A DNA stretch of 64,000 bases. Source: JANXZS01 sp963797255. GTDB taxonomy: Bacteria; Acidobacteriota; Terriglobia; Terriglobales; Acidobacteriaceae. The stretch covers positions 682,001 to 746,000 of the forward strand of contig CAWCOV010000001.1 in NCBI GenBank assembly GCA_963797255.1, in the 5' to 3' direction. Position numbers and translations under genes: made by a program. Positions 18,515 through 27,022 of this stretch are shown here, in pieces. The first letter of the stretch is position 1. Every line of letters starts with the position of its first letter. A model generated the notes under the pieces. It was not told the DNA's origin and did no database searches. It saw nothing but the letters and a program-made list of their open reading frames with translations.

Positions 18515-19924
18515 GTGCGGTTGAGGGCAGTCCTATTTGTCGCGGCACTGGTGGTACCCGGCATGATCGCCGGGTGTGTTGTGCTTGCGGCGCCCGCAGC
18601 GATTCAAGAGAACGTTGCAACGGTGACTGCGTCTGCAAGTGCTAAAAACGTGATCGACGTTCCGGTGATTTATACCGCCGCAAAACAATATGTGCCGTTG
18701 AGCTGGCTCCATGGCGGCGGGCGCTTCCCGCAGGGCGCGATGCTGATGGTCCACGATGGGAATGGTGAACGACTCCTCAGCGACAAGTTCGCGGCGTCCG
18801 CGGATGCGAATGTTTCGTTCGACGGAGAGTCAGTACTCTTTGCCGCGAAGCAACACGTCGGAGATGCATGGCAGGCTTGGATGCTCTCGTTCAAAGATGG
18901 GCAGCTGACGCAATTAACTAAAGGCACTGACGACATCATCAAGCCGATGTATCTTCCCGCCAACCGCATTGTCTATGCGCGGAAATCGAGGAATCGATTT
19001 GTTCTGGAAGCTCTCTCACTGAACGATGGCAAGGTGATGCCCTTGTCCTATGCGCCAGGGAGTTATCTGCCGACAGATGTATTGCATGATGGCCGCATCC
19101 TGTTTTCGTCCTCCTATCCGCTCGGCACCGATGGAGCACCAGAAATCTATGCCGTTTACTCGGATGGGACTGGAGTGGAGTCTTACCGCTGCGATCACGG
19201 AACAGGGCGATCTGCCGGCCGCGAGCTAAGTTCCGGAGATATCGTATTCCCCGTCGGAAAAGGCCTTGCACGGTTTACATCTCCACGGGCACAGCAGGTT
19301 GCATTCGTTTCGCCAGCGGGCGACTATGCCGGAGACGTTGTAGAAGCTAACTCTCATTCCTTGCTTACAACGTGGCGGCAAAATGGCAAGCAGCCTTATC
19401 AGATTCAATTGCTTAATACGACTGACAACCAAGCTAGCGTGTTCCTGTCGCAAGCCGGAACAAATCTGCTTGACCCAGTGCTGGTGACACCCAGGCCGAT
19501 TCCGAATCGCCATCCATCTACTTTGAGAGATTGGACTGCGGCTAATCTGTTGGCGCTTGATTCCTATACCTCGAAATATGTGTTCGCGCCGGGATCGATT
19601 GCGAGTGTGCAGGTGTTCACGGTGGACGATGCCGGACATCGGAAGCTTCTTGGTACGGCTCCTGTCGAGAAGGATGGCTCGTTCTATGTCCATGTTCCCG
19701 GGGACGTGCCGCTGCAATTCGAATTGATGGGCAGCAACGGAAAAGTGTTGAAGAAGGAAGCCGGATGGTTCTGGGCGCGCAAGAGTGAACAACGAATCTG
19801 CGTCGGGTGCCACGCCGGCCCGGAGCATGCTCCTGAAAATGCGGTTCCTGCCGTGCTGCTTCGAACGACTACTCCCGTGGATATGACCCCGACGCAAGTT
19901 GCCGGCAGCAAAGGAGCCAAGTAA
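18515..19924 (+). CDS. HzsA-related exported monoheme protein
   Basis: The GTG start directly abuts the aroF stop and has an AAGGGGG ribosome binding site inside aroF. A signal peptide or lipoprotein-like leader (VPGMIAGCVVLAAPA) is followed by a propeller-like region with repeated short beta blades (VLHDGRILFSSS, IYAVYSDGTGVES). The C-terminal stretch DGSFYVHVPGDVPLQFEL and WFWARKSEQRICVGCH contains one c-type heme motif, CVGCH at about 429-433. This arrangement matches proteins annotated as related to the hydrazine synthase alpha subunit (HzsA middle domain). Those relatives are common outside anammox bacteria and hydrazine chemistry should not be assumed. The product is 469 residues and its stop overlaps the next ATG (TAATG). 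Likely a periplasmic electron-transfer or catalytic partner of the di-heme protein two genes on. Confidence 0.75.
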   Translation: MRLRAVLFVAALVVPGMIAGCVVLAAPAAIQENVATVTASASAKNVIDVPVIYTAAKQYVPLSWLHGGGRFPQGAMLMVHDGNGERLLSDKFAASADANVSFDGESVLFAAKQHVGDAWQAWMLSFKDGQLTQLTKGTDDIIKPMYLPANRIVYARKSRNRFVLEALSLNDGKVMPLSYAPGSYLPTDVLHDGRILFSSSYPLGTDGAPEIYAVYSDGTGVESYRCDHGTGRSAGRELSSGDIVFPVGKGLARFTSPRAQQVAFVSPAGDYAGDVVEANSHSLLTTWRQNGKQPYQIQLLNTTDNQASVFLSQAGTNLLDPVLVTPRPIPNRHPSTLRDWTAANLLALDSYTSKYVFAPGSIASVQVFTVDDAGHRKLLGTAPVEKDGSFYVHVPGDVPLQFELMGSNGKVLKKEAGWFWARKSEQRICVGCHAGPEHAPENAVPAVLLRTTTPVDMTPTQVAGSKGAK

Positions 19925-21579
19925 TGCACGTTTCTTCTCTTCTCCTCGTTCTCTTGTCTAGCACGCTGGCCGCGCAAAACATACCGCCTGCATCAACCGC
20001 TACGAATACGGTTACGGGCTCGAACATCCGTCTTGAAGATGCTACCGGCTCGTCCGGCATCGATTTTGTTCACAGCTTTGGTTCGCGTCAACTTGGTTCT
20101 TTGCTGGAAGGTACCGGCGGCGGCTGTATCTGGTTCGACTACAACAACGATGGCAAACCGGACCTTTACGTAGTTACGGGCAAGCCACTCGACGATAGCA
20201 TTCATCCATTTCCTCTGAAGACCAAGCCTCTGGAGATGCCGCACAACCATCTCTACCGAAACGATGGGAATGGGAAGTTTACTGACGTTACAGACAAGGC
20301 CGGCCTCGCGCCTGATCTCTACAGCATCGCGGTTGCTGCAGCAGACTACGACAACGACGGCAACATCGATCTGCTTGTAACTGGCTATGGGCAAGCCATC
20401 CTTTACCACAACAATGGCAATGGCACCTTTACGGATGTTTCAACAAAAGCAGGAATAAAGGTTGATCGCTGGTCCATCAGTTCAACATGGCTTGACTATG
20501 ACAAGGATGGCTGCGTTGATCTCTTCGTAGGACGCTACGTGCAGTTTGATCCCAAGTATCGTGCCTTCTATTCGGCAGACAACTATCCCGGACCACTGGA
20601 TTACGAAGGGGACACGAACAAGCTTTACCACAACAACTGCAATGGCACCTTCACGGATGTCAGCGAGAAGTCCGGTATAGAAGCACTGCGCGGCCGCACG
20701 ATGGGCGTGACTGCCGCCGATTACGATGGCGACGGCTGGCCGGATATCTATGTAGCAAACGACAAGACTGAGAATTTTCTCTTCCACAATAAGCACGACG
20801 GCACATTCGAGGAGGTCGCCAGCCAGGCCGACGTTGCATACGGCCAGAGCGGCGAATCCACTTCAGCGATGGGACCCGTGTTCGCGGATGTTGATGAAGA
20901 TGGCCAGCTTGATCTGTGGGTGACCGACTCCAAATTCAACAGGCTAATGCACAACGCCGGCAAAGGCGTGTTCGACGACGTGAGCGCGCAGTCGGGCATA
21001 TCGCAGGCGACAGCTCAATACACAAGTTGGGGATCAGGCATATACGATTTCGACAATGATGGCTGGTCGGACATTCTTACATTCCACGGTGGACTTATTC
21101 ACCTCATTCCGCAGGAGCATTCGCTTTTCAAAGGACTCGGAAAGGGTAAATTTGCGGATGTCTCGCGTGACGCTGGTCCGGTGTTGGATGAGAAAAGTGT
21201 GGCCCGCGGTGCCTGCTTTGCCGACTACGACAACGACGGAAAGGTGGATGCGTACCTGGTGAACCTTGGCGCTCGCGGCACGCTGATACACAACGTCACG
21301 GCCAGCAAGGATCACTGGATTGCCATTCAGCTGAAAGGTACAAAAAGCAACCGCGATGGCATTGGAGCCCACCTTGAAGTAATCGCCGGCGGCCGCACTC
21401 AAGTTTCCGAACGAGTGGCAAGTTCTGGCTACCTTTCGCAGGATGATGCGCGTGTTCATTTTGGATTGGGTTCTTCCGCAAAGATTGACAAGCTCACGAT
21501 CCAATGGCCGAGTGGCAAGCAGCAGATTCTGGAGAATCTGACTGTCGATCGCGTGCTCCTGGTCGAGGAGCCGAAGTGA
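19924..21579 (+). CDS. CRTAC1-type FG-GAP/VCBS and ASPIC/UnbV protein
   Basis: A signal peptide (VLLSSTLAAQN) precedes an array of calcium-binding FG-GAP/VCBS blades. These carry the D-x-D/N-x-D-G loops seen as DYNNDGKPDLYVV, DYDNDGNIDLLV, DYDKDGCVDLF, DYDGDGWPDIYV and DYDNDGKVDAYLV. The C-terminal ASPIC/UnbV domain contains KGTKSNRDGIGAHLEV and VHFGLGSSAKIDKLTIQWPSG. The fold is a seven-bladed integrin-like propeller, extracellular or periplasmic, usually thought to be a binding or scaffold module. It is intact at 551 residues. The 1-base overlap with the gene before and the 4-base GTGA overlap with the gene after show strict translational coupling to heme proteins on both sides. Confidence 0.88.
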   Translation: MHVSSLLLVLLSSTLAAQNIPPASTATNTVTGSNIRLEDATGSSGIDFVHSFGSRQLGSLLEGTGGGCIWFDYNNDGKPDLYVVTGKPLDDSIHPFPLKTKPLEMPHNHLYRNDGNGKFTDVTDKAGLAPDLYSIAVAAADYDNDGNIDLLVTGYGQAILYHNNGNGTFTDVSTKAGIKVDRWSISSTWLDYDKDGCVDLFVGRYVQFDPKYRAFYSADNYPGPLDYEGDTNKLYHNNCNGTFTDVSEKSGIEALRGRTMGVTAADYDGDGWPDIYVANDKTENFLFHNKHDGTFEEVASQADVAYGQSGESTSAMGPVFADVDEDGQLDLWVTDSKFNRLMHNAGKGVFDDVSAQSGISQATAQYTSWGSGIYDFDNDGWSDILTFHGGLIHLIPQEHSLFKGLGKGKFADVSRDAGPVLDEKSVARGACFADYDNDGKVDAYLVNLGARGTLIHNVTASKDHWIAIQLKGTKSNRDGIGAHLEVIAGGRTQVSERVASSGYLSQDDARVHFGLGSSAKIDKLTIQWPSGKQQILENLTVDRVLLVEEPK

Positions 21580-23444
21580 AGGCGAACCTTTCCATAGCTC
21601 TAACACTAGCGCTGCTTACTTTGTGTCTCGCAAGTGGAATGCGAACAAAAGGAGTCGCTGGTTCGGTTGAGCCTGAGTCAGGGTATCTGTCGCCCAGCGA
21701 AATGGCCTTCTCACTCGATGGACATTCTCTGTACCTCGTTTGTGAGCGTAGCAATGAACTGCTGATCCTCGACACCGCTACAAACAAGGTCACCGCACGC
21801 ATCCCGGTAGGCCGATTCCCACGCAACCTGGCCCTATCGCCCGACGGGAAACAGGTTTTCGTGGTGAATTCCTGGGAGGACACAGTCTCGGTGATTGATC
21901 TCGCGACTCTATCGGTCGTGCGAACGATCCCTACCGGCGCCGAACCGTGGAGCGTCGTATTCAATCGCAACGGATCTACGATTTACGTTGGCAACCGAGT
22001 CAGCAATGACATTTCCGTCATCGACGCGGCTACCGGAACAGAGAAGAAGCGGCTTGCGGGTGGACGGGGTGCGAGCTATCTTGTTCTCTCCCCCGACGGC
22101 ACACGAATATATGGAACTCATATTTATCCGAAGCTCAATGGGCATCGCACGCCGAACCAGTCAGAGATAACTGTCATCGACACTGCGACGGAGGCGGTGG
22201 TTGACCGCATGCCGGTCGCAGGCGTAGCGGGCATGTTCCACGTCGCGTCGTCAACCGATGGCGGTCTTTATGTAAGTCCGGGAATGCGTCCCAAGAATCT
22301 TGTGCCGCTCGCGCACGTTGAACATGGCTGGACAATCACCAACGAGCTCATGCTCTTTGGTCCCGACGTCAGTGGTGTAGTCCAGGTTCCACTCGATGAG
22401 TTGGAGAAATACTCCTCGCTGCCATTTAGCGTAGCGATGCTGCCGGACAAGTCTCGACTTTATGTTTCGACAGCAGGCTCAAACGCCGTGCTCGTACTCA
22501 ATATCGCCCACCTTGTGCAATTTGCACGTGCACAAAAGAAGTCCGCTGTGAATGACCTTTCCGCCTCTTCCAATTATGTTGAAGCGCGGATTCCGGTGGG
22601 AACCAACCCTCGCGGACTCGCTCTGTCGCACGATGCTTCCCGCTTATATGTCGCCAATCGCCTTGACGATTCGGTCACGATCATCGACACCCATACGAAT
22701 ACTGTGATCGCAACTGTCGACCTGGCAAGCACGAAGAAAGTAAGTCCACTGCGTCGTGGAGAACAGGTCTTTTACACGGCGAAGTATGGATTTCAGGGAC
22801 AGTTTGGATGTGCCAACTGTCATATCGACGCCACTTTTGACGCACTTCAGTGGGATCTTGAGCCAGACGGATTTGGCGTCGACATAGTGGACAATCGCCT
22901 GCTTGAAGATGTCAGAGAGACGGAACCATACAAATGGAATGGCGGAAATCCTAATCTTCCCACTGAATGCGGGCCGCGCACTGAGAAGTATTTCTACCGC
23001 TCACAGATCTACTCGGCCAGTGAACTCACAGACCTGGCATTGTTCGTTCGCAATATGGGACGGCGGCCAAATCGCCTCCACCCCGCGAATGGAGCGCTCA
23101 CTCCGCAACAGGAGCGAGGGAAAGATATTTTTGAACGCGTGAAGGATAAGCGTGGTCATCCGATTCCGCCGACAGACCAATGTGCTTTTTGCCATAGTGG
23201 CCCCAAATACACCAGCCAGAAAAGCTTTGACGTAGACACGGGAAAATGGACTGACCGCTCCCCCGTGTTCGACACACCGCAACTTGTGAACATCGCGATG
23301 ACCGCTCCTTATCTTCATGATGGATCGGCGCAAACGCTGGAAGAAATCTGGACCGTGTTCAATCCCCACGACAAACACGGCGTGACCAATGACCTGACGA
23401 AAGATGAGCTGAACGACCTGATCGAATACCTGAGGACTCTATGA
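21576..23444 (+). CDS. YVTN beta-propeller fused to a di-heme MauG/cytochrome c peroxidase-like domain
   Basis: The GTG at 21576 is chosen because GAGGAG lies just before it and it overlaps the previous stop. It gives a signal peptide (IALTLALLTLCLASG) and 622 residues. Residues about 40-390 are YVTN-type blades (LYLVCERSNELLILDTAT, VFVVNSWEDTVSVIDLAT, LYVANRLDDSVTIIDTHT). The C-terminal third has two c-type heme motifs, CANCH (412-416) and CAFCH (536-540), and the signature FDTPQLVNIAMTAPYLHDG of the di-heme peroxidase/MauG family. It acts in the periplasm, either reducing peroxide or oxidising a protein or small-molecule partner. MauG-type enzymes make quinone cofactors in amine dehydrogenases, but no such partner gene is seen in the operon. 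Confidence 0.87.
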   Translation: MKANLSIALTLALLTLCLASGMRTKGVAGSVEPESGYLSPSEMAFSLDGHSLYLVCERSNELLILDTATNKVTARIPVGRFPRNLALSPDGKQVFVVNSWEDTVSVIDLATLSVVRTIPTGAEPWSVVFNRNGSTIYVGNRVSNDISVIDAATGTEKKRLAGGRGASYLVLSPDGTRIYGTHIYPKLNGHRTPNQSEITVIDTATEAVVDRMPVAGVAGMFHVASSTDGGLYVSPGMRPKNLVPLAHVEHGWTITNELMLFGPDVSGVVQVPLDELEKYSSLPFSVAMLPDKSRLYVSTAGSNAVLVLNIAHLVQFARAQKKSAVNDLSASSNYVEARIPVGTNPRGLALSHDASRLYVANRLDDSVTIIDTHTNTVIATVDLASTKKVSPLRRGEQVFYTAKYGFQGQFGCANCHIDATFDALQWDLEPDGFGVDIVDNRLLEDVRETEPYKWNGGNPNLPTECGPRTEKYFYRSQIYSASELTDLALFVRNMGRRPNRLHPANGALTPQQERGKDIFERVKDKRGHPIPPTDQCAFCHSGPKYTSQKSFDVDTGKWTDRSPVFDTPQLVNIAMTAPYLHDGSAQTLEEIWTVFNPHDKHGVTNDLTKDELNDLIEYLRTL

Positions 23445-24505
23445 AGCTACGCACCTTGACCGCTCTGTTTTTGTTATTCGCGCCTCTTGGCCTTGTCGCC
23501 GCGACGCCGGACATGCCGCGGTACAAGTGGGAGAATTTCACGACTGCAAATGGTCTTCCGAACAGCCATGTGTTCTCGGTCCTCGTAGATGGAAACCGCA
23601 TCTGGGCTGGTACCGAAGAGGGACTATCCGTTTACGAAGCGGGCAAGTGGAAGACCTATACTACGACGGATGGACTGGCGCACCGGGTGGTTCTCTCACT
23701 GGCCCTCGACGAGCGAACGGGTGATGTGTGGGCAGCCACAATGGGCGGCCTGAGCCATGTGAGCGGCGGTAGAATCGATTCCTACACGCAGCTCAATTCG
23801 GGCCTTAGCAACGACGTCGTATACGGTGTTTCAATTCAAGGTGACTATGTCTGGGTCGCAACTGCCGCCGGTGCCTCGCGGTTCAATACGCGGACTTCGC
23901 AATGGGATCTCTACAACGAACGAAATACGCCGATGGCTGAAATTTGGACCTATGCAGTGAACGCTGGTACGGACAAGGTCTATTACGCTGTATGGGGTAG
24001 CGGCCTGCTGGAATACGACGTTAAGACCGAACGCTGGAAGGGATACGACGATCCTGATGGTGAAACAGAAATTGTTCTCTTCAAAGACGAGGGTCTCATC
24101 CATGAAATCACGACCTCAGTCAGCTATGTCGACAAGATCGTTTGGGTTGCAACCTATTTTGGCGACAGCCGCTATGATGGGCGCAGCTGGCACAATTTCC
24201 TCACGAAAGACAGTGGCCTGCCCAGCAACTTCACCAACACTATCAAAGGAGTCGATGCTAACCGCGCCTGGTTCGGAACAGACAAGGGGCTGGCTTATTA
24301 CGACGGTACAAACTGGTCGGTTTATCGGCCTTCACTGACGACCGGAAAACCGGAGATGTATGTCCGCGATGCGGACGGAAAGATCACGCCGGTTGCAGTT
24401 GAGACAGCGCCGGCACACAATTACATTCTCGGAATCGATTTCCAGGGAGATGACCTTTGGGTCGCTACTGGAAAGGGACTGAGCCACGGAATTCGACAGA
24501 AATAA
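23441..24505 (+). CDS. exported Reg_prop propeller protein without kinase domain
   Basis: The ATG overlaps the previous stop (ATGA). A signal peptide (LFLLFAPLGLVAA) is followed by propeller repeats like those of the sensor kinase at 14179-17250: ENFTTANGLPNSHVFSVLV, RIWAGTEEGLSVYEAGKW, DVWAATMGGLSHV, VVWVATYFGDSRYDG-type blades and LWVATGKGLSHG at the end. It stops at 354 residues with no Y_Y_Y, membrane or kinase segment, so it is a stand-alone periplasmic propeller rather than a sensor. As part of the tight operon it is probably a structural or binding partner of the heme proteins. Its role is not known. Confidence 0.82.
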   Translation: MKLRTLTALFLLFAPLGLVAATPDMPRYKWENFTTANGLPNSHVFSVLVDGNRIWAGTEEGLSVYEAGKWKTYTTTDGLAHRVVLSLALDERTGDVWAATMGGLSHVSGGRIDSYTQLNSGLSNDVVYGVSIQGDYVWVATAAGASRFNTRTSQWDLYNERNTPMAEIWTYAVNAGTDKVYYAVWGSGLLEYDVKTERWKGYDDPDGETEIVLFKDEGLIHEITTSVSYVDKIVWVATYFGDSRYDGRSWHNFLTKDSGLPSNFTNTIKGVDANRAWFGTDKGLAYYDGTNWSVYRPSLTTGKPEMYVRDADGKITPVAVETAPAHNYILGIDFQGDDLWVATGKGLSHGIRQK

Positions 24506-24522
24506 TTTCAAGGAGCGTCATC

Positions 24523-25017
24523 ATGAACATACAAGAAGTTCTTAACGCGATTGCTACCGCACCGGCTACTGAGCCAATTCAGAAACGCGCCGTGACAAAC
24601 CTCAACGTGCTGAACGAAGCCTACGACTATCAGAAGCCCAGTTCGTTTGTTCGGGCCATGCGTATCGATCTCAACGGAATTGTCATTTTGCTCATTTCCG
24701 GAACGGCCAGCATCGATGAGCACGGAAATACCGTTCACGTCGGAGACTTCCGCGCACAGTTAAAGCGCACCTACAAGAACATCACGGGCTTGCTAGAGGC
24801 AGAGGGTGCGACGTGGAAGGACATCGTCCGCACAACGTGCTACCTGCGGGATATCGAGCGCGACTACGAAGCATTCAACGAAGAGCGCACGGCATTCTTC
24901 GCACAAGAGGGTCTTGATCCAGTGCCGGCTTCTACCGGTATCCAGGCGATCCTTTGCCGGCCCGACCTGTTGATTGAAATCGAAGCCATCGCAATGTTCC
25001 GCCAGCAAAAAGCATAG
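24523..25017 (+). CDS. RidA/YjgF family protein
   Basis: The ATG at 24523 has an AAGGAG eight bases upstream; the longer frame from 24457 overlaps the gene before and is rejected. The 164-residue product has the RidA fold, with VILLISGTASIDEHG, VGDFRAQLKRTYKNI, LLEAEGATWKDIVRTTCYL and the C-terminal GIQAILCRPDLLIEIEAIA. RidA proteins hydrolyse reactive enamines and imines; this member is longer than the usual 130 residues because of a 35-residue N-terminal extension. The key arginine that canonical RidA uses for the carboxylate cannot be placed with certainty, since the usual RxC region reads CRPDL here. It lacks a signal peptide, so it is cytosolic in an otherwise mostly exported operon. Confidence 0.85.
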   Translation: MNIQEVLNAIATAPATEPIQKRAVTNLNVLNEAYDYQKPSSFVRAMRIDLNGIVILLISGTASIDEHGNTVHVGDFRAQLKRTYKNITGLLEAEGATWKDIVRTTCYLRDIERDYEAFNEERTAFFAQEGLDPVPASTGIQAILCRPDLLIEIEAIAMFRQQKA

Positions 25018-25026
25018 GAGCTTTTA

Positions 25027-27006
25027 ATGATTCGACCCATTCTTACAATTGCGCTCTCGCCGATGCTGGCGCTTGCAGCCTGGGCACAGCCAGCGGAGCA
25101 CTGTTCTTGTGGGAAGAATCCACCTCCTCCTCCGGTCATGCGTACTGTCACTCCTTACGCAGGTGAACCGGAGGATCTACGGCCCTACTCCAAGTTCACG
25201 GCGCCTTATTTTCAGAACTACATAACTCCGAATATTTATAGCGGAGCTGCTCGCGATGTTGATTCACCCGAACTAAAAGATCTCACCGAGATTCGCATCG
25301 GCTTTCTCGGCCCGATTGGTAATAATCCCGATCACGTGTTTGGGGACCGCATGCTGCACGGTGTACAACTCGCAATCGATCAGGCAAACGCGGCGGGTGG
25401 GTATGGAGGGAAGCCTTTCCGGCTGATGCTCCATAACGATTATGACAACTGGCAGGCTGGCCAGGTTTACGGATCCGATCGGCCTACTGATCCCGAAATC
25501 TGGGGCGCTGCCGCAAGTGCTGTAGCCAAGATGGTGTATGACGAAAATGTGTGGGCAATTTTTGGATCGATCAGTTCAGAGACAACTCACATCGCCCTGC
25601 GCGCTGCGCTGCGCGCGGAAGTTCCGATCGTTAACAGCGCTTCCACCGACTTCACTATCCCAGAGACATTAATCCCCTGGTATTTCACTAATATTCAAGA
25701 TGATCGCGTGCAATGTCTTACGCTGGCGCGGCGTATCTATACCGAGGTGGGACTTAAGCGTGTCGGCATTCTTCGCGTAAACAATCGTTATGGCCGTTTC
25801 GGCGTAATGAAATTGCGCGACGCATCTCGTCGGCTCGGGCATCCCATCGTCATCGAACAAAAATACCTCCCGGGCACCACCGATTTCCATCATCAGCTTA
25901 AGGTTATTCAGGAATCCCGTACGGACGGAATCGTTCTCTGGGCAGACCAGGAGCAGACTGCAGCCATCTTGAAGCAGATGCACGAGATGGGGATGAAACA
26001 ACGCGTTTTCGGAAGCTATCGCACAATTGGCACGGAACTTCTGCAATCGGCGGGAAAAGACGCAGAGGGATTCGAGGCTGTCTTCCCGTACGATCCGACG
26101 CGTCAGGATCCGCGGTGGATCGCTTTTCAAAAGGACTATAAGGCGAAGTTCAACGAAGAGCCAGAGCAATTCGCTTCCTTGGCCTACGACGCGGCCCAGG
26201 CAATGCTTGACTCCATCTGCAAGGCCGGCCTGAACCGTGCGCGCATTCACGACGCGCTGGCGGACATCGAAACCTACCAAGGTGTTACCGCCAAAATGGT
26301 TTTCGACACGAACAGCAAAAACACGACGCCGATGTTTCTTGCCACCGTTCACAACGGAAAACTTTCTTATCGGGTTGCAACGATGGAAAAGGAGCAACCA
26401 TCCGCACAGAAAGCTGAGATGCAGCCGACTCCATCGCCAACTTCGACGCCACCCTATGCTCGCGTGGGTGAAGAGGGTGTGACTTACTCCGGTCCAGCAG
26501 TTGCATCGGCAAAACCTGCGATAGTGCAGGTCGCTGTCTTTGGTCCGAACGCGGAACAGGCGATTCGCTCAGCCGAAACAAAGCACTCCATTGAACTAGC
26601 TCGGCAATCTGGAACGCCGATATCGCTGATCGGAATTTCCAGCGATGCTTCCTGGGGCAAATCGTCCACCGCCCTGGTGAATGCTATCTATGCGCAGCAT
26701 GTTCTTGGCATCATCGCACTCGATCGAAACTCCAGCCACTTGTCGGAACAACTCGGCCTGAAGTCATTCATTCCAGTCATAGCACTATCGTCTGACAAAG
26801 GTCTGACATCCACAAATATTCCGTGGATTTTTAGAATGCCCAGTGGAGCAACTCTGCCGGAGGCGATCACTACATTCGCGGCTGCTTTACGGAAAGTCGG
26901 ACCGAACAGTGAAAGGATTCGTGACGTGCTGGCATCTGGAGAATCTGTCGCAGGATTCCGCTTTCAAACGACGGGTGAACCAGCCATCGTGACGGCGGAG
27001 AAGTAG
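25027..27006 (+). CDS. type-1 periplasmic ligand-binding protein with a second half-domain
   Basis: AGGAG lies just before the ATG. A signal peptide (LALAAWAQ) is followed by a Cys- and Pro-rich segment (HCSCGKNPPPPP). The first binding domain (about 85-450) is of the branched-chain amino acid/amide receptor type: RIGFLGPIGNNP, HGVQLAIDQANAAGG, AIFGSISSETTHIALRAAL, VGILRVNNRYGRFG and GIVLWADQEQTAAILKQM. After a Pro-rich linker near 470 there is a second, shorter region (about 500-640). Its VLGIIALDRNSSHLSEQL and PWIFRMPSG resemble the first lobe of the same fold. At 659 residues it is far longer than the usual 380-450. No permease or ATPase genes are present, so it may be a sensor or scavenger rather than a transporter subunit. 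It ends the operon. Confidence 0.82.
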   Translation: MIRPILTIALSPMLALAAWAQPAEHCSCGKNPPPPPVMRTVTPYAGEPEDLRPYSKFTAPYFQNYITPNIYSGAARDVDSPELKDLTEIRIGFLGPIGNNPDHVFGDRMLHGVQLAIDQANAAGGYGGKPFRLMLHNDYDNWQAGQVYGSDRPTDPEIWGAAASAVAKMVYDENVWAIFGSISSETTHIALRAALRAEVPIVNSASTDFTIPETLIPWYFTNIQDDRVQCLTLARRIYTEVGLKRVGILRVNNRYGRFGVMKLRDASRRLGHPIVIEQKYLPGTTDFHHQLKVIQESRTDGIVLWADQEQTAAILKQMHEMGMKQRVFGSYRTIGTELLQSAGKDAEGFEAVFPYDPTRQDPRWIAFQKDYKAKFNEEPEQFASLAYDAAQAMLDSICKAGLNRARIHDALADIETYQGVTAKMVFDTNSKNTTPMFLATVHNGKLSYRVATMEKEQPSAQKAEMQPTPSPTSTPPYARVGEEGVTYSGPAVASAKPAIVQVAVFGPNAEQAIRSAETKHSIELARQSGTPISLIGISSDASWGKSSTALVNAIYAQHVLGIIALDRNSSHLSEQLGLKSFIPVIALSSDKGLTSTNIPWIFRMPSGATLPEAITTFAAALRKVGPNSERIRDVLASGESVAGFRFQTTGEPAIVTAEK

Positions 27007-27022
27007 CTGATCTGAGCCTCAA

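Noticed and set aside
18515..27006. Hydrazine-metabolising (anammox) cluster
   Set aside because: Only an HzsA-related protein is present; the other hydrazine synthase subunits and hydrazine dehydrogenase are absent.
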